A stretch of 64,000 nt of DNA, taken from the NCBI RefSeq assembly GCF_013283875.1, contig NZ_CP054139.1, forward strand, positions 3,720,001-3,784,000. Direction: 5' to 3'. The notes beneath the pieces were generated by a model. The model was not told where the DNA came from and made no database searches. It saw only the letters and a list, made by a program, of their open reading frames with translations. This document shows positions 28,218-36,948 of this stretch, piece by piece. Numbering within the stretch: position 1 is the first letter of the stretch; each line of letters begins with the position of its first letter. Source of the stretch: Mucilaginibacter mali. GTDB lineage: Bacteria; Bacteroidota; Bacteroidia; Sphingobacteriales; Sphingobacteriaceae. The position numbers were made by a program, and so were the translations under genes.

Positions 28218-28673
28218 TTGGTAAGGTTTTTTAATTTGTTAAAGCAATTGAAAACTGATAACCCTGTCCGGGAATGCGACCTCCCGGCGGGGCTTTTTTT
28301 TGCAATATCCTGTCTATTTTACTTCCATATTTTAATTTTTCTAATTTATTAACCAAATAGCTTATTTCATTTTTATAAATATATTCATTTTGATGAAAAT
28401 TTTCAATAAAAATTCAATAATTGATGAATTTTTATGATTAATACCATATAAATGATAGTTTTTTAATAAAAAATCAATATCAAAAACTAATAAACATTCA
28501 TTTATATCATATTTTCAATCAAATACTACATACATTTAGTGATAAAATCATTTTTAATATTATTTTAAACATAAAAATCACTAAATACATAGCGAATAAC
28601 AAAAACTGCATGTATTTTTTGATTTAGGCAATAGAAAAAGTACTTTTATGTCGCAACAAACAGAAAAAACATA
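28218..28673. promoter_or_regulatory. AT-rich divergent control region of the nitrate cluster
   Basis: This region separates the porin operon (minus) from the Crp/Fnr gene (plus). It holds a GC-rich hairpin followed by eight T (28262-28300), a perfect 12-bp palindrome TGAAAATTTTCA (28394-28405), two TTGATGAA words 31 bp apart (28390 and 28421) and a very AT-rich stretch. The 15-mer ATAAAAAATCAATAT (28466-28480) and 13-mer AATTTTTATGATT (28427-28439) recur exactly in the nirB-cobA control region. These are candidate shared regulatory sites. Confidence 0.5.
28262..28300 (+). terminator. Terminator-like hairpin in the porin leader region
   Basis: Arms CCGGGA (28268-28273) and TCCCGG (28282-28287), extended by an outer CCC/GGG pairing, are followed by GGGGCTTTTTTTT on the plus strand. 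This has the form of an intrinsic terminator, but no plus-strand gene lies upstream. It may end an antisense or small RNA, or act as a structured leader on the minus-strand transcript. Confidence 0.45.
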
Positions 28674-28674
28674 G
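28648..28674 (+). CDS. Possible 8-codon leader ORF before the Crp/Fnr gene
   Basis: ATG at 28648 opens an eight-codon frame (MSQQTEKT) whose stop TAG overlaps the GTG start of the regulator by one base (TAGTG). This may couple translation, or may be the true N-terminus separated by a frameshift. Confidence 0.3.
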   Translation: MSQQTEKT

Positions 28675-29384
28675 TGAAAGAGCATAAAAAGTCTCAAAAA
28701 AATACACAACTCTGCGACACAAACACCTGTTTTATGTGCAAGCATTGCATAAAAGAGTGGCATCCGGCTATTTGTGCTAATAAAACCAACATTAAACTAA
28801 AAAAGGGGGATCTGCTTTTTAAAGAAGGCGATCCGGTAGAGGGTATCTATTTTGTATACAGCGGCAACATTAAAGTTTACAAACAATGGGATGCAGACAA
28901 AGAACTCATTATCCGCTTTGCCGAAAATGGCGCCATATTGGGCCACCGCGGCATTGGCCCCAATCTTAACTACCCCATATCGGCAGCGGCGCTTGAACCA
29001 TCAGTAGTTTGCTACGTAAGCATGAAGTTTTTTGAGAGCACCCTAAAGGTAAACGGCGAACTAACCTATCAGCTGGTCAATTTTTTTGCCAGCGAATTGC
29101 GTAAGTCCGAACGCCGCATGCGCGACCTGGCACACATGCCTGTTAAAGGCCGGGTAGCAGGCGCGCTTATTAAATTACAAAAACAATTTGGCACCCGCCC
29201 GGATGGCTTTATCAATATTACCCTTAGCCGACAAGACCTTGCTTCGTTTGCCGGAGCAACTTACGAGACTGTTTTCCGGGTGATCAACGAACTGGTGAAC
29301 GAGCAAAGCATCAAGCTATCGGGCAAGGATATCGCCATCATCAATCACAATGCACTTAACATCTTGCGACAGCACGACAATTAA
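28674..29384 (+). CDS. Crp/Fnr-family regulator with N-terminal cysteine cluster
   Basis: A 236-residue regulator with a GTG start. The N-terminus carries C14, C19, C22, C25 and C34, a cluster that could hold an Fe-S centre as in FNR, although the spacing differs from E. coli FNR. Residues about 38-135 are a cyclic-nucleotide-binding fold (LLFKEGDPVEGIYFVYSGNIKV), and the C-terminal winged HTH is at about 160-225 (LSRQDLASFAGATYETVFRVINEL). It is divergent from the nitrate operon and convergent with nirD (4-bp overlap of stops). It probably controls nitrate/nitrite genes in response to oxygen, NO or nitrate. A start at Met21 would delete two of the cysteines. Confidence 0.9.
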   Translation: MKEHKKSQKNTQLCDTNTCFMCKHCIKEWHPAICANKTNIKLKKGDLLFKEGDPVEGIYFVYSGNIKVYKQWDADKELIIRFAENGAILGHRGIGPNLNYPISAAALEPSVVCYVSMKFFESTLKVNGELTYQLVNFFASELRKSERRMRDLAHMPVKGRVAGALIKLQKQFGTRPDGFINITLSRQDLASFAGATYETVFRVINELVNEQSIKLSGKDIAIINHNALNILRQHDN

Positions 29385-29737
29385 GCCTGCGCTACCCCAA
29401 CAAACACCCTGCCATCGACCACTTTAACTGGATAGGTTTTAATTTTATAATCATCGCCGCTTAAACACTCGCCACTTAACAACGAAAATGTTTTTTTATG
29501 GAACGGGCAAGCCACTTTTGGCTCGCAAGCCTCGCCGGCGCTACCGATCATTCCACGCGACAAGGACATTTGTTGTTTATGCGGACACAGATTTTGTGTT
29601 GCATACCACTCGCCCCTGCGGTTAAAGTTATATATCGCTATCTGCTCGTCGCCATGCTTCATACAAACACCACCATTTTCGGGCACATCATCAGCGTAGC
29701 AGGCCAGCACCCAGTTAATATCGATTAAGGTTTCCAT
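29381..29737 (-). CDS. nirD: Nitrite reductase small subunit (Rieske-type)
   Basis: The chosen start METLIDINWVLAC gives 118 residues; an upstream ATG at 29803 would add 22 residues encoded by repeat DNA and is rejected. It is a Rieske-like [2Fe-2S] domain with CPH (NLCPHKQQ) and CPFH (VACPFHKKTF) ligand pairs, so it probably does carry a cluster, unlike NirD proteins that have lost it. It follows nirB on the same strand with a 108-bp spacer that contains an octamer repeat. It supports NADH-dependent nitrite reduction to ammonium. Confidence 0.9.
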   Translation of the reverse strand: METLIDINWVLACYADDVPENGGVCMKHGDEQIAIYNFNRRGEWYATQNLCPHKQQMSLSRGMIGSAGEACEPKVACPFHKKTFSLLSGECLSGDDYKIKTYPVKVVDGRVFVGVAQA

Positions 29738-29749
29738 ATTGTTCTTTTT

Positions 29750-29838
29750 AGTCCGAAAGTCGGGAAGACCGAAAGTCCGGAAGTTATTTATCCTTATTAC
29801 CAATGTCCGGACTTTCCGACTTATGCGGACTTCCGGCC
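29750..29838. repeat. Octamer array with inverted copies between nirB and nirD
   Basis: Four consecutive imperfect 8-bp units are AGTCCGAA, AGTCGGGA, AGACCGAA and AGTCCGGA (29750-29781). After a 24-bp AT-rich spacer they return inverted (TCCGGACT, TTCCGACT and on). An 11-bp perfect inverted repeat GAAAGTCCGGA (29771-29781 with 29806-29816) could form a hairpin in the nirB-nirD transcript. Confidence 0.75.
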
Positions 29839-29845
29839 ATCACTT

Positions 29846-32335
29846 CTACCATACCGCTTTTACCTGTTCACGCATTCCTTCAAACTTCACCGTCGGGTCT
29901 TTTTCACCCGGCGCGTTCACAAAATGCGTAAAGCGCCTGCGCAATTCGGGGTTATTCACTACTTGCTTCCACTCGCAATGGAAGCTATCTACCAGCAACT
30001 GCATTTCTTCTTCCAACTGATCGGCAATACCCAAACTATCGTTTATTACTACATTTTTCAGGTAACTCATACCACCCTCCATTTTATTCAACCACGTAGC
30101 GGTACGTGTAAGCGGGTCGGCAGTTTTAATGTAGAACATCAGGAAACGATCAAGATATTTCACCAGTGTTTTACTGTCAATATCAGCAGCCAGCAGTTGC
30201 GCATGCTGCGGTTTCGACCCACCATTGCCGCAGACATATAAATTCCAACCCTTTTCGGTAGCGATAACACCAAAGTCCTTGCTTTGCGCTTCAGCACATT
30301 CGCGGATACAGCCACTCACCCCGCCTTTTAGCTTATGCGGCGACCGCAAACCTTTATATCGCTCCTCTATCTCAATAGCAAACGACACACTATCATGCAA
30401 ACCAAACCGGCACCAGGTACTACCCACGCAACTTTTCACCGTACGCAACGCCTTCCCATATGCATGCCCACTCTCAAAACCAGCATCGATCAACTCTTCC
30501 CATATCAGCGGCAGGTCGCTTACATGCGCCCCAAAAAGATCGATACGCTGACCACCGGTTATCTTAGTGTAAAGACCATATTTTTGAGCCACATGGCCTA
30601 TAACGATCAGTTTTTCGGGCGTGATCTCGCCACCCGGTATACGCGGCACTACAGAATAAGTACCACCTTTCTGGATGTTGGCCAGGTAACGATCGTTACT
30701 ATCCTGTATCGTATCTTGCTTTACGATCAGGTCATTCCACAAGCTGGACAGCACACTGGCCACCAACGGCTTACATATCTCACAACCATCGCCTTTACCA
30801 AAATGATCGAGCACCAGGTCGTAATTCTTCAACTTATTGATCTTCACCAGATCGTACAATTCCTGGCGCGAGTAATCAAAATGCTCGCATATTACATTTT
30901 TAACATATTGCCCATTGGCTTTCAATGTACCTGCAATCAGATCCTTAACCATAGGCACACACCCGCCGCAGCCCGTTCCGGCTTTAGTACATTTCTTTAC
31001 CGTATCCAGGTCAATAGCACCATCATTCACCACTCCACAAATATTCCCTTTGGTCACCGCCTCGCACGAACAGATCAGTGCATCATCCGGCAAATTCATC
31101 ACACCGGCGCCATCGCCCTGCTCGCCGCCACGCGCGCCCAATATCATATCTTCAGGATTTGGCGGCAGCGCAATTTTATTGTTCACCGTCTGCAGCAGCA
31201 TATTATAAGCATCAGCATCACCTATTAATATACCCCCCAACAACAACTTACCATCGTTACTAATATTAATACGCTTATAAATACCTTTGTGTGTATCCTC
31301 AAATACAATGATTCGGCAGGCTGGTTCGGCAATAAATGCATCACCAAAACTTGCCACATCCACCCCTATCAACTTCAGCTTGGTACTCATATCAAAACCG
31401 TGAAAGCTTTTTTCGCCGGCCATTAAGCGCGCCACTACCACATCTGCCATTTCATAACCGGGGGCAACAAGGCCGTATATCATATTATCGTACAGCGCGC
31501 ACTCGCCTATGGCAAATATGGCATCATCACTGGTTTGCATATACTGGTTCACCATAATACCGCCTCGTGTACCTACCTGCAGCCCTGCCAGCCTGGCCAA
31601 CTCATCGCGCGGACGTATACCAGCCGATATCACCAGCATATCCACCGCCAGTAAAGTACCATCGTTAAACTGCAGTGCTTCTATTTTATGATCACCTGCA
31701 ATACAAGCGGTACTTTTGTTCAGATGGATACTCAAACCCAGGTCGCTTAATTTTGCCTGCAGCATAGCACTGCCCGCCGCGTCTATCTGCCGGGGCATCA
31801 ATCTTGGGGCAAACTCGATAACATGCGTTTGCGGGATCCCCAGGTCAATTAATGCCCTAGCAGCCTCCAGGCCCAATAGGCCACCACCCATTACAGCGCC
31901 ACTTTTTGCTTTGACCGCGTAAGCTTTTATCAACTCCAGGTCTTCGATGGTGCGATAAACAAACACACCCTCCTTTTCGATACCCGGAATATCGGGTACA
32001 AAAGCAGACGAGCCTGTAGCCAACACCAGGTAATCGTACCCAAGCGTGATGCCTTTTAAAGAATGAATGGTTTTAGCTGAACGGTTGATCTCCCGGATCG
32101 GGTCGTCAAGATGCAGCTGGATATCATTATCAGCATACCACGCCAGGGTAGACATGGACAGATCGTCGGCCGTTTTACCGGCAAAATATTCGCTCAGGTG
32201 CACACGGTCGTAAGCGCGGCGCGGCTCTTCACCAAAAATAATGATATTAAAGGCCGATGTTTTAGATACCAGTTTCTCGCAAAACTTATATCCTACCATA
32301 CCGTTGCCAACAACAATAATGGTTGGTTTTGACAT
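29846..32335 (-). CDS. nirB: Assimilatory nitrite reductase large subunit, NAD(P)H-dependent
   Basis: An 829-residue cytoplasmic enzyme that reduces nitrite to ammonium. An FAD/NAD(P)H domain covers residues 1 to about 310 (IIVVGNGMVGYKF). BFD-like [2Fe-2S] ligands are C422, C424, C456 and C459. A second cysteine-containing linker, the NIR/SIR ferredoxin half-domain, and the siroheme-[4Fe-4S] cysteines C636, C642, C676 and C680 follow. The length is typical. It is divergent from cobA, which makes the siroheme precursor, and is followed by nirD. Confidence 0.95.
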   Translation of the reverse strand: MSKPTIIVVGNGMVGYKFCEKLVSKTSAFNIIIFGEEPRRAYDRVHLSEYFAGKTADDLSMSTLAWYADNDIQLHLDDPIREINRSAKTIHSLKGITLGYDYLVLATGSSAFVPDIPGIEKEGVFVYRTIEDLELIKAYAVKAKSGAVMGGGLLGLEAARALIDLGIPQTHVIEFAPRLMPRQIDAAGSAMLQAKLSDLGLSIHLNKSTACIAGDHKIEALQFNDGTLLAVDMLVISAGIRPRDELARLAGLQVGTRGGIMVNQYMQTSDDAIFAIGECALYDNMIYGLVAPGYEMADVVVARLMAGEKSFHGFDMSTKLKLIGVDVASFGDAFIAEPACRIIVFEDTHKGIYKRINISNDGKLLLGGILIGDADAYNMLLQTVNNKIALPPNPEDMILGARGGEQGDGAGVMNLPDDALICSCEAVTKGNICGVVNDGAIDLDTVKKCTKAGTGCGGCVPMVKDLIAGTLKANGQYVKNVICEHFDYSRQELYDLVKINKLKNYDLVLDHFGKGDGCEICKPLVASVLSSLWNDLIVKQDTIQDSNDRYLANIQKGGTYSVVPRIPGGEITPEKLIVIGHVAQKYGLYTKITGGQRIDLFGAHVSDLPLIWEELIDAGFESGHAYGKALRTVKSCVGSTWCRFGLHDSVSFAIEIEERYKGLRSPHKLKGGVSGCIRECAEAQSKDFGVIATEKGWNLYVCGNGGSKPQHAQLLAADIDSKTLVKYLDRFLMFYIKTADPLTRTATWLNKMEGGMSYLKNVVINDSLGIADQLEEEMQLLVDSFHCEWKQVVNNPELRRRFTHFVNAPGEKDPTVKFEGMREQVKAVW

Positions 32336-32631
32336 AACAGATCTTTTAATTGTTAAAGCAATTTATATGTAAAGCGCATTTAATTTGCGACCAAATGCAT
32401 TTACAATAACAATTATAACCAATTACATCGTTTATTCAGCAATAATTTGGTATAAAAAATCAATATTTTGGCAATTTTTATGATTTTAACAATAAAATAA
32501 TCATATAAAACTCAATTTTTATCAGTTTTATATTAAAAAATCACCTTTAAACACTATATTTGGTAATATATAGTAAAATGAAGAGATATTTTAATCATAA
32601 AACATTAATAAAATATAATTAATCGAGAAAA
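32336..32631. promoter_or_regulatory. AT-rich divergent control region, nirB / cobA
   Basis: About 296 bp with strongly raised A+T. It contains ATAAAAAATCAATAT (32452-32466) and AATTTTTATGATT (32473-32485), both exact matches to words in the porin/Crp control region 4 kb away. A shared regulator is plausible. No gene seen. Confidence 0.45.
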
Positions 32632-33369
32632 ATGACCACAAAACCCATTATACCCCAATTAATTGTAATGGGCGCAGGCCCGGGCGATCCGGAATTGATA
32701 ACCGTAAAAGGCCAGCGGATATTGCAACAGGCCGATGTGGTGCTTTACGATAACCTGGCCAATAAAGAGCTATTAAACCTTACCAAGGAAGGCTGCGAAC
32801 GGATATACGTAGGAAAGCAACCATACGGCGAGTATACCACACAGGAACAGATACACGAGATGATAGCTCATTATGCCTATACTAAAGGAATAGTAGTACG
32901 ATTAAAAGGCGGGGACCCATTTATATTTGGCCGGGGGTATGAAGAAGTGGTATTTGCAAAAAATTTAGGCATACAAGCTCAATTTGTCCCTGGAATTACC
33001 AGCATGCAGGCGGCTGGGTTTGAAGATATCCCTTTAACCCACCGGTCAATTAGCGAGGGCATTTGGGTAGTAACCGGCACCAAAAAGGATGGCACCTTAT
33101 CAGCCGATCTGCGATTAGCGATGCAAAGTAATGCCACCGTAGTTATTTATATGGGCATGAAGCAACTACCAATAATAGCCGATACTTATATAAAGGAAGG
33201 CCGGGGTGATACGCCTGCCGCAATTATACAGCACGCATCGCTGCCACAGCAAAAAGTGGCTAAAGGTAAAATTAAAGATATGCCGGCATTGGCCACCCAA
33301 CAAGGGCTAACCTACCCGGCCATTATTATTATTGGGCAAGTAACAGATATTAACGCGCTAAACTTATGA
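32632..33369 (+). CDS. cobA: Uroporphyrinogen-III C-methyltransferase
   Basis: A 245-residue SAM-dependent methyltransferase of the tetrapyrrole methylase family. It has VMGAGPGDPELITVKG near the N-terminus, VVLYDNLANKELL and VRLKGGDPFIFGRGYEEV. It makes precorrin-2, the precursor of the siroheme used by NirB, which is encoded divergently. There is no fused uroporphyrinogen synthase or CysG dehydrogenase domain. The following gene overlaps by 4 bp (ATGA). Confidence 0.95.
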   Translation: MTTKPIIPQLIVMGAGPGDPELITVKGQRILQQADVVLYDNLANKELLNLTKEGCERIYVGKQPYGEYTTQEQIHEMIAHYAYTKGIVVRLKGGDPFIFGRGYEEVVFAKNLGIQAQFVPGITSMQAAGFEDIPLTHRSISEGIWVVTGTKKDGTLSADLRLAMQSNATVVIYMGMKQLPIIADTYIKEGRGDTPAAIIQHASLPQQKVAKGKIKDMPALATQQGLTYPAIIIIGQVTDINALNL

Positions 33370-33719
33370 AAATACGCATTAAAGGAAACTCATTACGATA
33401 CAGGCTGACGCGGCCCGAAGTTGAACGCTTTGCATCCGACGGCTACCTGGAAGACACGACAGATTTTGGCGCAACACGATTGACCTATTCGTTGCAAAGG
33501 ATCACGGGCGGTAATTTATCGGCCTGTTTCGAAAACAACAATATCACTATATACATGCCCCATTTAATGCTGCAGGAATGGAGTACCACCGAACGTGTAG
33601 GCTTTGAAAATACAGATCAGGGGCTTTACCTGCTGATAGAAAAGGATTTTATGTGCCTTGATTTACCTGCCGCCGAACAGGCCGACAATTACCCTAATCC
33701 ATTAATGATGAGCAAATGA
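33366..33719 (+). CDS. Small conserved protein of unknown function, coupled to cobA
   Basis: A 117-residue soluble protein whose start overlaps the cobA stop by 4 bp, so translation is probably coupled. It begins MKIRIKGNSLRYRLTRPEV and has a beta-rich pattern. I recall similar proteins as DUF7009, often beside siroheme or nitrate genes, but I am not certain of the name. There is no catalytic motif. A role in siroheme or nitrite reductase biogenesis is possible from context only. Confidence 0.72.
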   Translation: MKIRIKGNSLRYRLTRPEVERFASDGYLEDTTDFGATRLTYSLQRITGGNLSACFENNNITIYMPHLMLQEWSTTERVGFENTDQGLYLLIEKDFMCLDLPAAEQADNYPNPLMMSK

Positions 33720-33985
33720 GAACGGCATTTTGTTCTTATTTAACTTATTAACTATCTCCCCGAATTTTCCTTCCGGCATAAATATCGCCTTCTATTCTCA
33801 AGACTTATCTCACCTAATAAGCCTGTTCATATGTCGAATATCCACGTTCGCATAATATTTTTTCAGGTGCGATGCGACCTTTCTATCTTTTATTCAAATT
33901 CAGCAGCCGGGAGTAATTATTTTACGCTCAGCTATTCATCTGAAACAATCTCAAATCAATATATAAACCTTATTTATCAACCACA

Positions 33986-36010
33986 ATGCACAAATTACTT
34001 TTTAAGGATGGTGTCGTCGGGCGCGACATTTCCAACCTTCAAACAGACATCTCCGCCCTAAACGCCATTGTACAGGCGGCCGTGAATGTGGAATTATTCA
34101 CCATTCCGCTTTACATGACCACGCTTTACTCGCTACAAGGCACACACCAGATCACCAGCAGTAACGCCTTATACGAAAATCGCTGGTGGCCGGGTATGGC
34201 AACATCCGCCGCTCCCTCAACACCTAACGAGAATGCTTTTAATGCTATTTTCAGCGTATTTATTGCCGAAATGTTTCACTTGCAAATGGCATCTAACATT
34301 TGCCAGGCGGTAGGCGTAGCGCCTAATTACAACAGCCCGCTGTTGCAAAACCCAACTACTTTTGGCTGGACCTGCTACGGCCCTACTAATACCATTATCC
34401 CGCATATCCTCGATTTCCAGGATACCATCGCTCCATTCAACTCACTTGTGGTTAACCTTGGCCCGGTTAATAAAACACAGATGGAACTGTTTTTGGCAAT
34501 TGAAGAAACAGAGGCCGCAGCCGAAGCGATCATTCAACCGGATAAAAAAAGCAATTATTTCCCGTCTGTGCCTTTTGCTAACTGGCAGGCAAGTAATACC
34601 GAGGCCGATCTGCCGCTATTCGGCAGCATCGGGTGGATGTACAAATGCTTATGGGAATATATTTCTATAAGTTACACGCTTCCAGGTGGCGCTACAACAA
34701 CATTATGGGATGAAATTTTCAAAGGTACGCTTCCTACACAACAGGATATTTTCAACTCTACAGCAGGGAGCCACGTCCCCGAATATCCTGATATGTCGGC
34801 ATCTGTCACCAGCACAGATAGCGATACAGCGCTGCAACAACTATTTAATATGATAGACGGGATCACCGACCAGGGCGAAGGTAGTGGCGTCGGTGCGCAA
34901 ATTAAAGCCAGGCTTGGCCTTAATTTACCAACAACGGTAGAACAGCAATTCCAGCCAAACACCGAAGCTTTGGAATTAGATTATCCATCATACAACGATC
35001 AGGGCAACCCAGAACCGAGCGCCGATGCTGCGGCACGCTCACATTTTGGCAACTGCGACCACTTTGAAACCTTTACCTATGTTGCAGGATTACTGGCAGC
35101 CGGCGGAATTGTTACCTGGGACATGTGGTTTGATCAAGGCAATACCTGGACAGCCGAAATGCTGCAATCCATCCCCGGCGGGAAATATAACGACGCACTA
35201 CCGGCCGCAGCAGATATAGCCAACGCGCTTAACGCGCTGAAGCAGGAAGATATTACTAATAATAACAGTACCAACTATAACCTGATCAGCCAGGCAGCCG
35301 CGGGTGCCATTTATGGGGTTACAAGTGTGCTAAACACCTACTGGAGTACACCGGGCGCTACCTTCCCATACCCTGCCATGGGCGGCACAGGCGATCGGAC
35401 CGCCGTATGCTGGGCCGTTTTTGGCAAAGCGCCAGATCTATCGCTGGGCATCGTACCTCAGCAGGCAAATAATATATACTATGGCTGCCAGGGCTTAGGT
35501 ACAAATGCAACCGACAATAATAATAACTGCGCCGCGCAGGCAGCCTATCATACCTGCATAGGTTCAAATTCGTGTATGGCACAGGGCGGATGCGGGTTTA
35601 TTCAAACTGTTAACGGCGGCCATACCTGTAATTCGGAAATTGAAAAAGTAAAAGCCACCAGTTCGCATAAACCAGCGGATACCGTAGGGGGAACAAATGG
35701 CTGTACACCAGTTTACTACAGTGCCCCTGGCGATAACCGTTGCCAAACATTTGGCGGCTGCGCGGTGCCTATTTCCGCATCGCAATTATATCCTGCACCA
35801 TACGCCAACATGACCGGGATTGAATTATATAGTTTCCAATCGGGGCAACCCGTTCCGGTTTCAAGCCTGCCCCCGTATACAGAAGGTACACCTGTATATC
35901 AAATTGCATGGCAGGCTTACTGCGATGTTGTAAAAAGTAACGGTGGCACACCGCCTGCAGAACCACCCGCGCCAAGCAATATACGCCTTGCATTCCCGCC
36001 ATCCACCTAA
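33986..36010 (+). CDS. Ferritin-like (VioB-type) protein with cysteine-rich C-terminus; candidate MNIO substrate
   Basis: A 674-residue protein with no signal peptide seen. Residues about 20-370 look like the ferritin-like domain of VioB-type proteins: NVELFTIPLY (Glu36), AEMFHLQ (Glu95, His98), AIEETEAAAEAI (around Glu173-174) and NCDHFETF (about 356-363) could supply di-iron ligands. The last 200 residues hold eleven cysteines (475, 501, 515, 524, 530, 536, 548, 573, 586, 592, 646), including CxGxNxCxxxGGC (524-536) and a second CxxxGGC (586-592). Such Cys/Gly/Asn motifs recall precursors modified by DUF692 enzymes. A DUF692 gene follows 20 bp downstream, then its DUF2063 partner. That the C-terminus is modified is my inference. 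Confidence 0.8.
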   Translation: MHKLLFKDGVVGRDISNLQTDISALNAIVQAAVNVELFTIPLYMTTLYSLQGTHQITSSNALYENRWWPGMATSAAPSTPNENAFNAIFSVFIAEMFHLQMASNICQAVGVAPNYNSPLLQNPTTFGWTCYGPTNTIIPHILDFQDTIAPFNSLVVNLGPVNKTQMELFLAIEETEAAAEAIIQPDKKSNYFPSVPFANWQASNTEADLPLFGSIGWMYKCLWEYISISYTLPGGATTTLWDEIFKGTLPTQQDIFNSTAGSHVPEYPDMSASVTSTDSDTALQQLFNMIDGITDQGEGSGVGAQIKARLGLNLPTTVEQQFQPNTEALELDYPSYNDQGNPEPSADAAARSHFGNCDHFETFTYVAGLLAAGGIVTWDMWFDQGNTWTAEMLQSIPGGKYNDALPAAADIANALNALKQEDITNNNSTNYNLISQAAAGAIYGVTSVLNTYWSTPGATFPYPAMGGTGDRTAVCWAVFGKAPDLSLGIVPQQANNIYYGCQGLGTNATDNNNNCAAQAAYHTCIGSNSCMAQGGCGFIQTVNGGHTCNSEIEKVKATSSHKPADTVGGTNGCTPVYYSAPGDNRCQTFGGCAVPISASQLYPAPYANMTGIELYSFQSGQPVPVSSLPPYTEGTPVYQIAWQAYCDVVKSNGGTPPAEPPAPSNIRLAFPPST

Positions 36011-36030
36011 ACTTTTGATACGTTCGCTAT

Positions 36031-36948
36031 ATGAACACAGTAAACACACCACGCCTGGGCCTGCCAAATTTGGGCCTGGGCGTGGGTTTAAGGCACCAGC
36101 ACTTTAATTACCTGATGAAGCATCCGCCACAGGTTAACTGGTTCGAGATCATTTCTGAAAATTTCATGGATGATTTTGGCTTTTCCAGGCATGTGCTGAT
36201 GCAAATGAGAAAACAGGTGCCAATTGTAATGCACGGCGTGTCCCTATCAATAGGCAGTACCGACGCGTTAAATATGGATTATCTTAAAAAACTAAAGGCC
36301 CTTGCGGCAATAGTTGAACCCGAATGGATATCAGACCACCTTTGCTGGACGGGGGTAATGGGGGTTAATACCCACGACCTGTTACCAATGCCGCTTACCG
36401 AAGCCAGCCTGGACCATGTTTGCGAACGGGTAGACCGTGTACAGGAATTTTTGCAGCGCCCTATTGTGCTGGAAAATCCATCAACTTATCTAGAGTTCAG
36501 GGCTTCTGAAATGCCCGAATGGGAATTTATGTCGCGCATGGCCAAACGCACGGGCTGCGGCTTACTGCTCGATGTAAACAATGTTTTTGTATCAGCACAT
36601 AATCATCACTTTAATGCCGAAGAATATATCACTAACCTTCCGCACCAGCACATTGTACAAATACATGTTGCCGGCCCAACTGATTTTGGCGAGTTACTGG
36701 TAGATACCCATGACAAACCAGTACCCACACAGGTGTGGCAACTGTACTTATTGGCCCATCAACTTACCGGTGGAGTAAGCATATTGTTAGAATGGGATTC
36801 GGACATACCCGAATACCCCGAGCTGGTGGCCGAGGTTTTTAAAGCCCGCGAAGTTATAAATGGTAACATTCCTAATATAGCTGTACAAAGTGCGGTCCGG
36901 TTGCCTGTATCAAACCCTGTGCACTTTCAATTAGCCGGTAATGAGTAA
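36031..36948 (+). CDS. DUF692 / MNIO family iron-dependent RiPP-modifying enzyme
   Basis: A 305-residue TIM-barrel protein of the DUF692 family (multinuclear non-heme iron oxidative enzymes such as MbnB, TglH, ChrH and bufferin maturases). Conserved metal-site residues visible are Glu39/Glu43 (WFEIISENF), His68 (VMHGVSLSIG), Asp102-His103 (SDHLCW), Glu148-Asn149 (LENPSTY), Asp181/Asn183 (LDVNNVFVS), His212 (IHVAG), Asp225/His227 and Glu254-Asp256 (LEWDSD). These enzymes oxidise cysteine or its neighbours in precursor peptides. It overlaps the DUF2063 gene by 8 bp. The expected small precursor is absent; the Cys-rich upstream protein is the candidate substrate. Confidence 0.93.
   Translation: MNTVNTPRLGLPNLGLGVGLRHQHFNYLMKHPPQVNWFEIISENFMDDFGFSRHVLMQMRKQVPIVMHGVSLSIGSTDALNMDYLKKLKALAAIVEPEWISDHLCWTGVMGVNTHDLLPMPLTEASLDHVCERVDRVQEFLQRPIVLENPSTYLEFRASEMPEWEFMSRMAKRTGCGLLLDVNNVFVSAHNHHFNAEEYITNLPHQHIVQIHVAGPTDFGELLVDTHDKPVPTQVWQLYLLAHQLTGGVSILLEWDSDIPEYPELVAEVFKAREVINGNIPNIAVQSAVRLPVSNPVHFQLAGNE

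Noticed and set aside
29738..29803. 22-residue N-terminal extension of NirD
   Set aside because: It is encoded by the octamer array; the start METLID fits the Rieske-domain length.
30335..31228. Long plus-strand open frame (297 codons) opposite nirB
   Set aside because: It is antisense to clearly conserved NirB domains and has no recognisable protein features; it is a product of codon bias.
33831..34061. 76-codon plus-strand frame before the ferritin-like gene, considered as a small RiPP precursor
   Set aside because: It overlaps the ferritin-like gene start in another frame, has only a few scattered cysteines without a motif, and lacks leader-core organisation.
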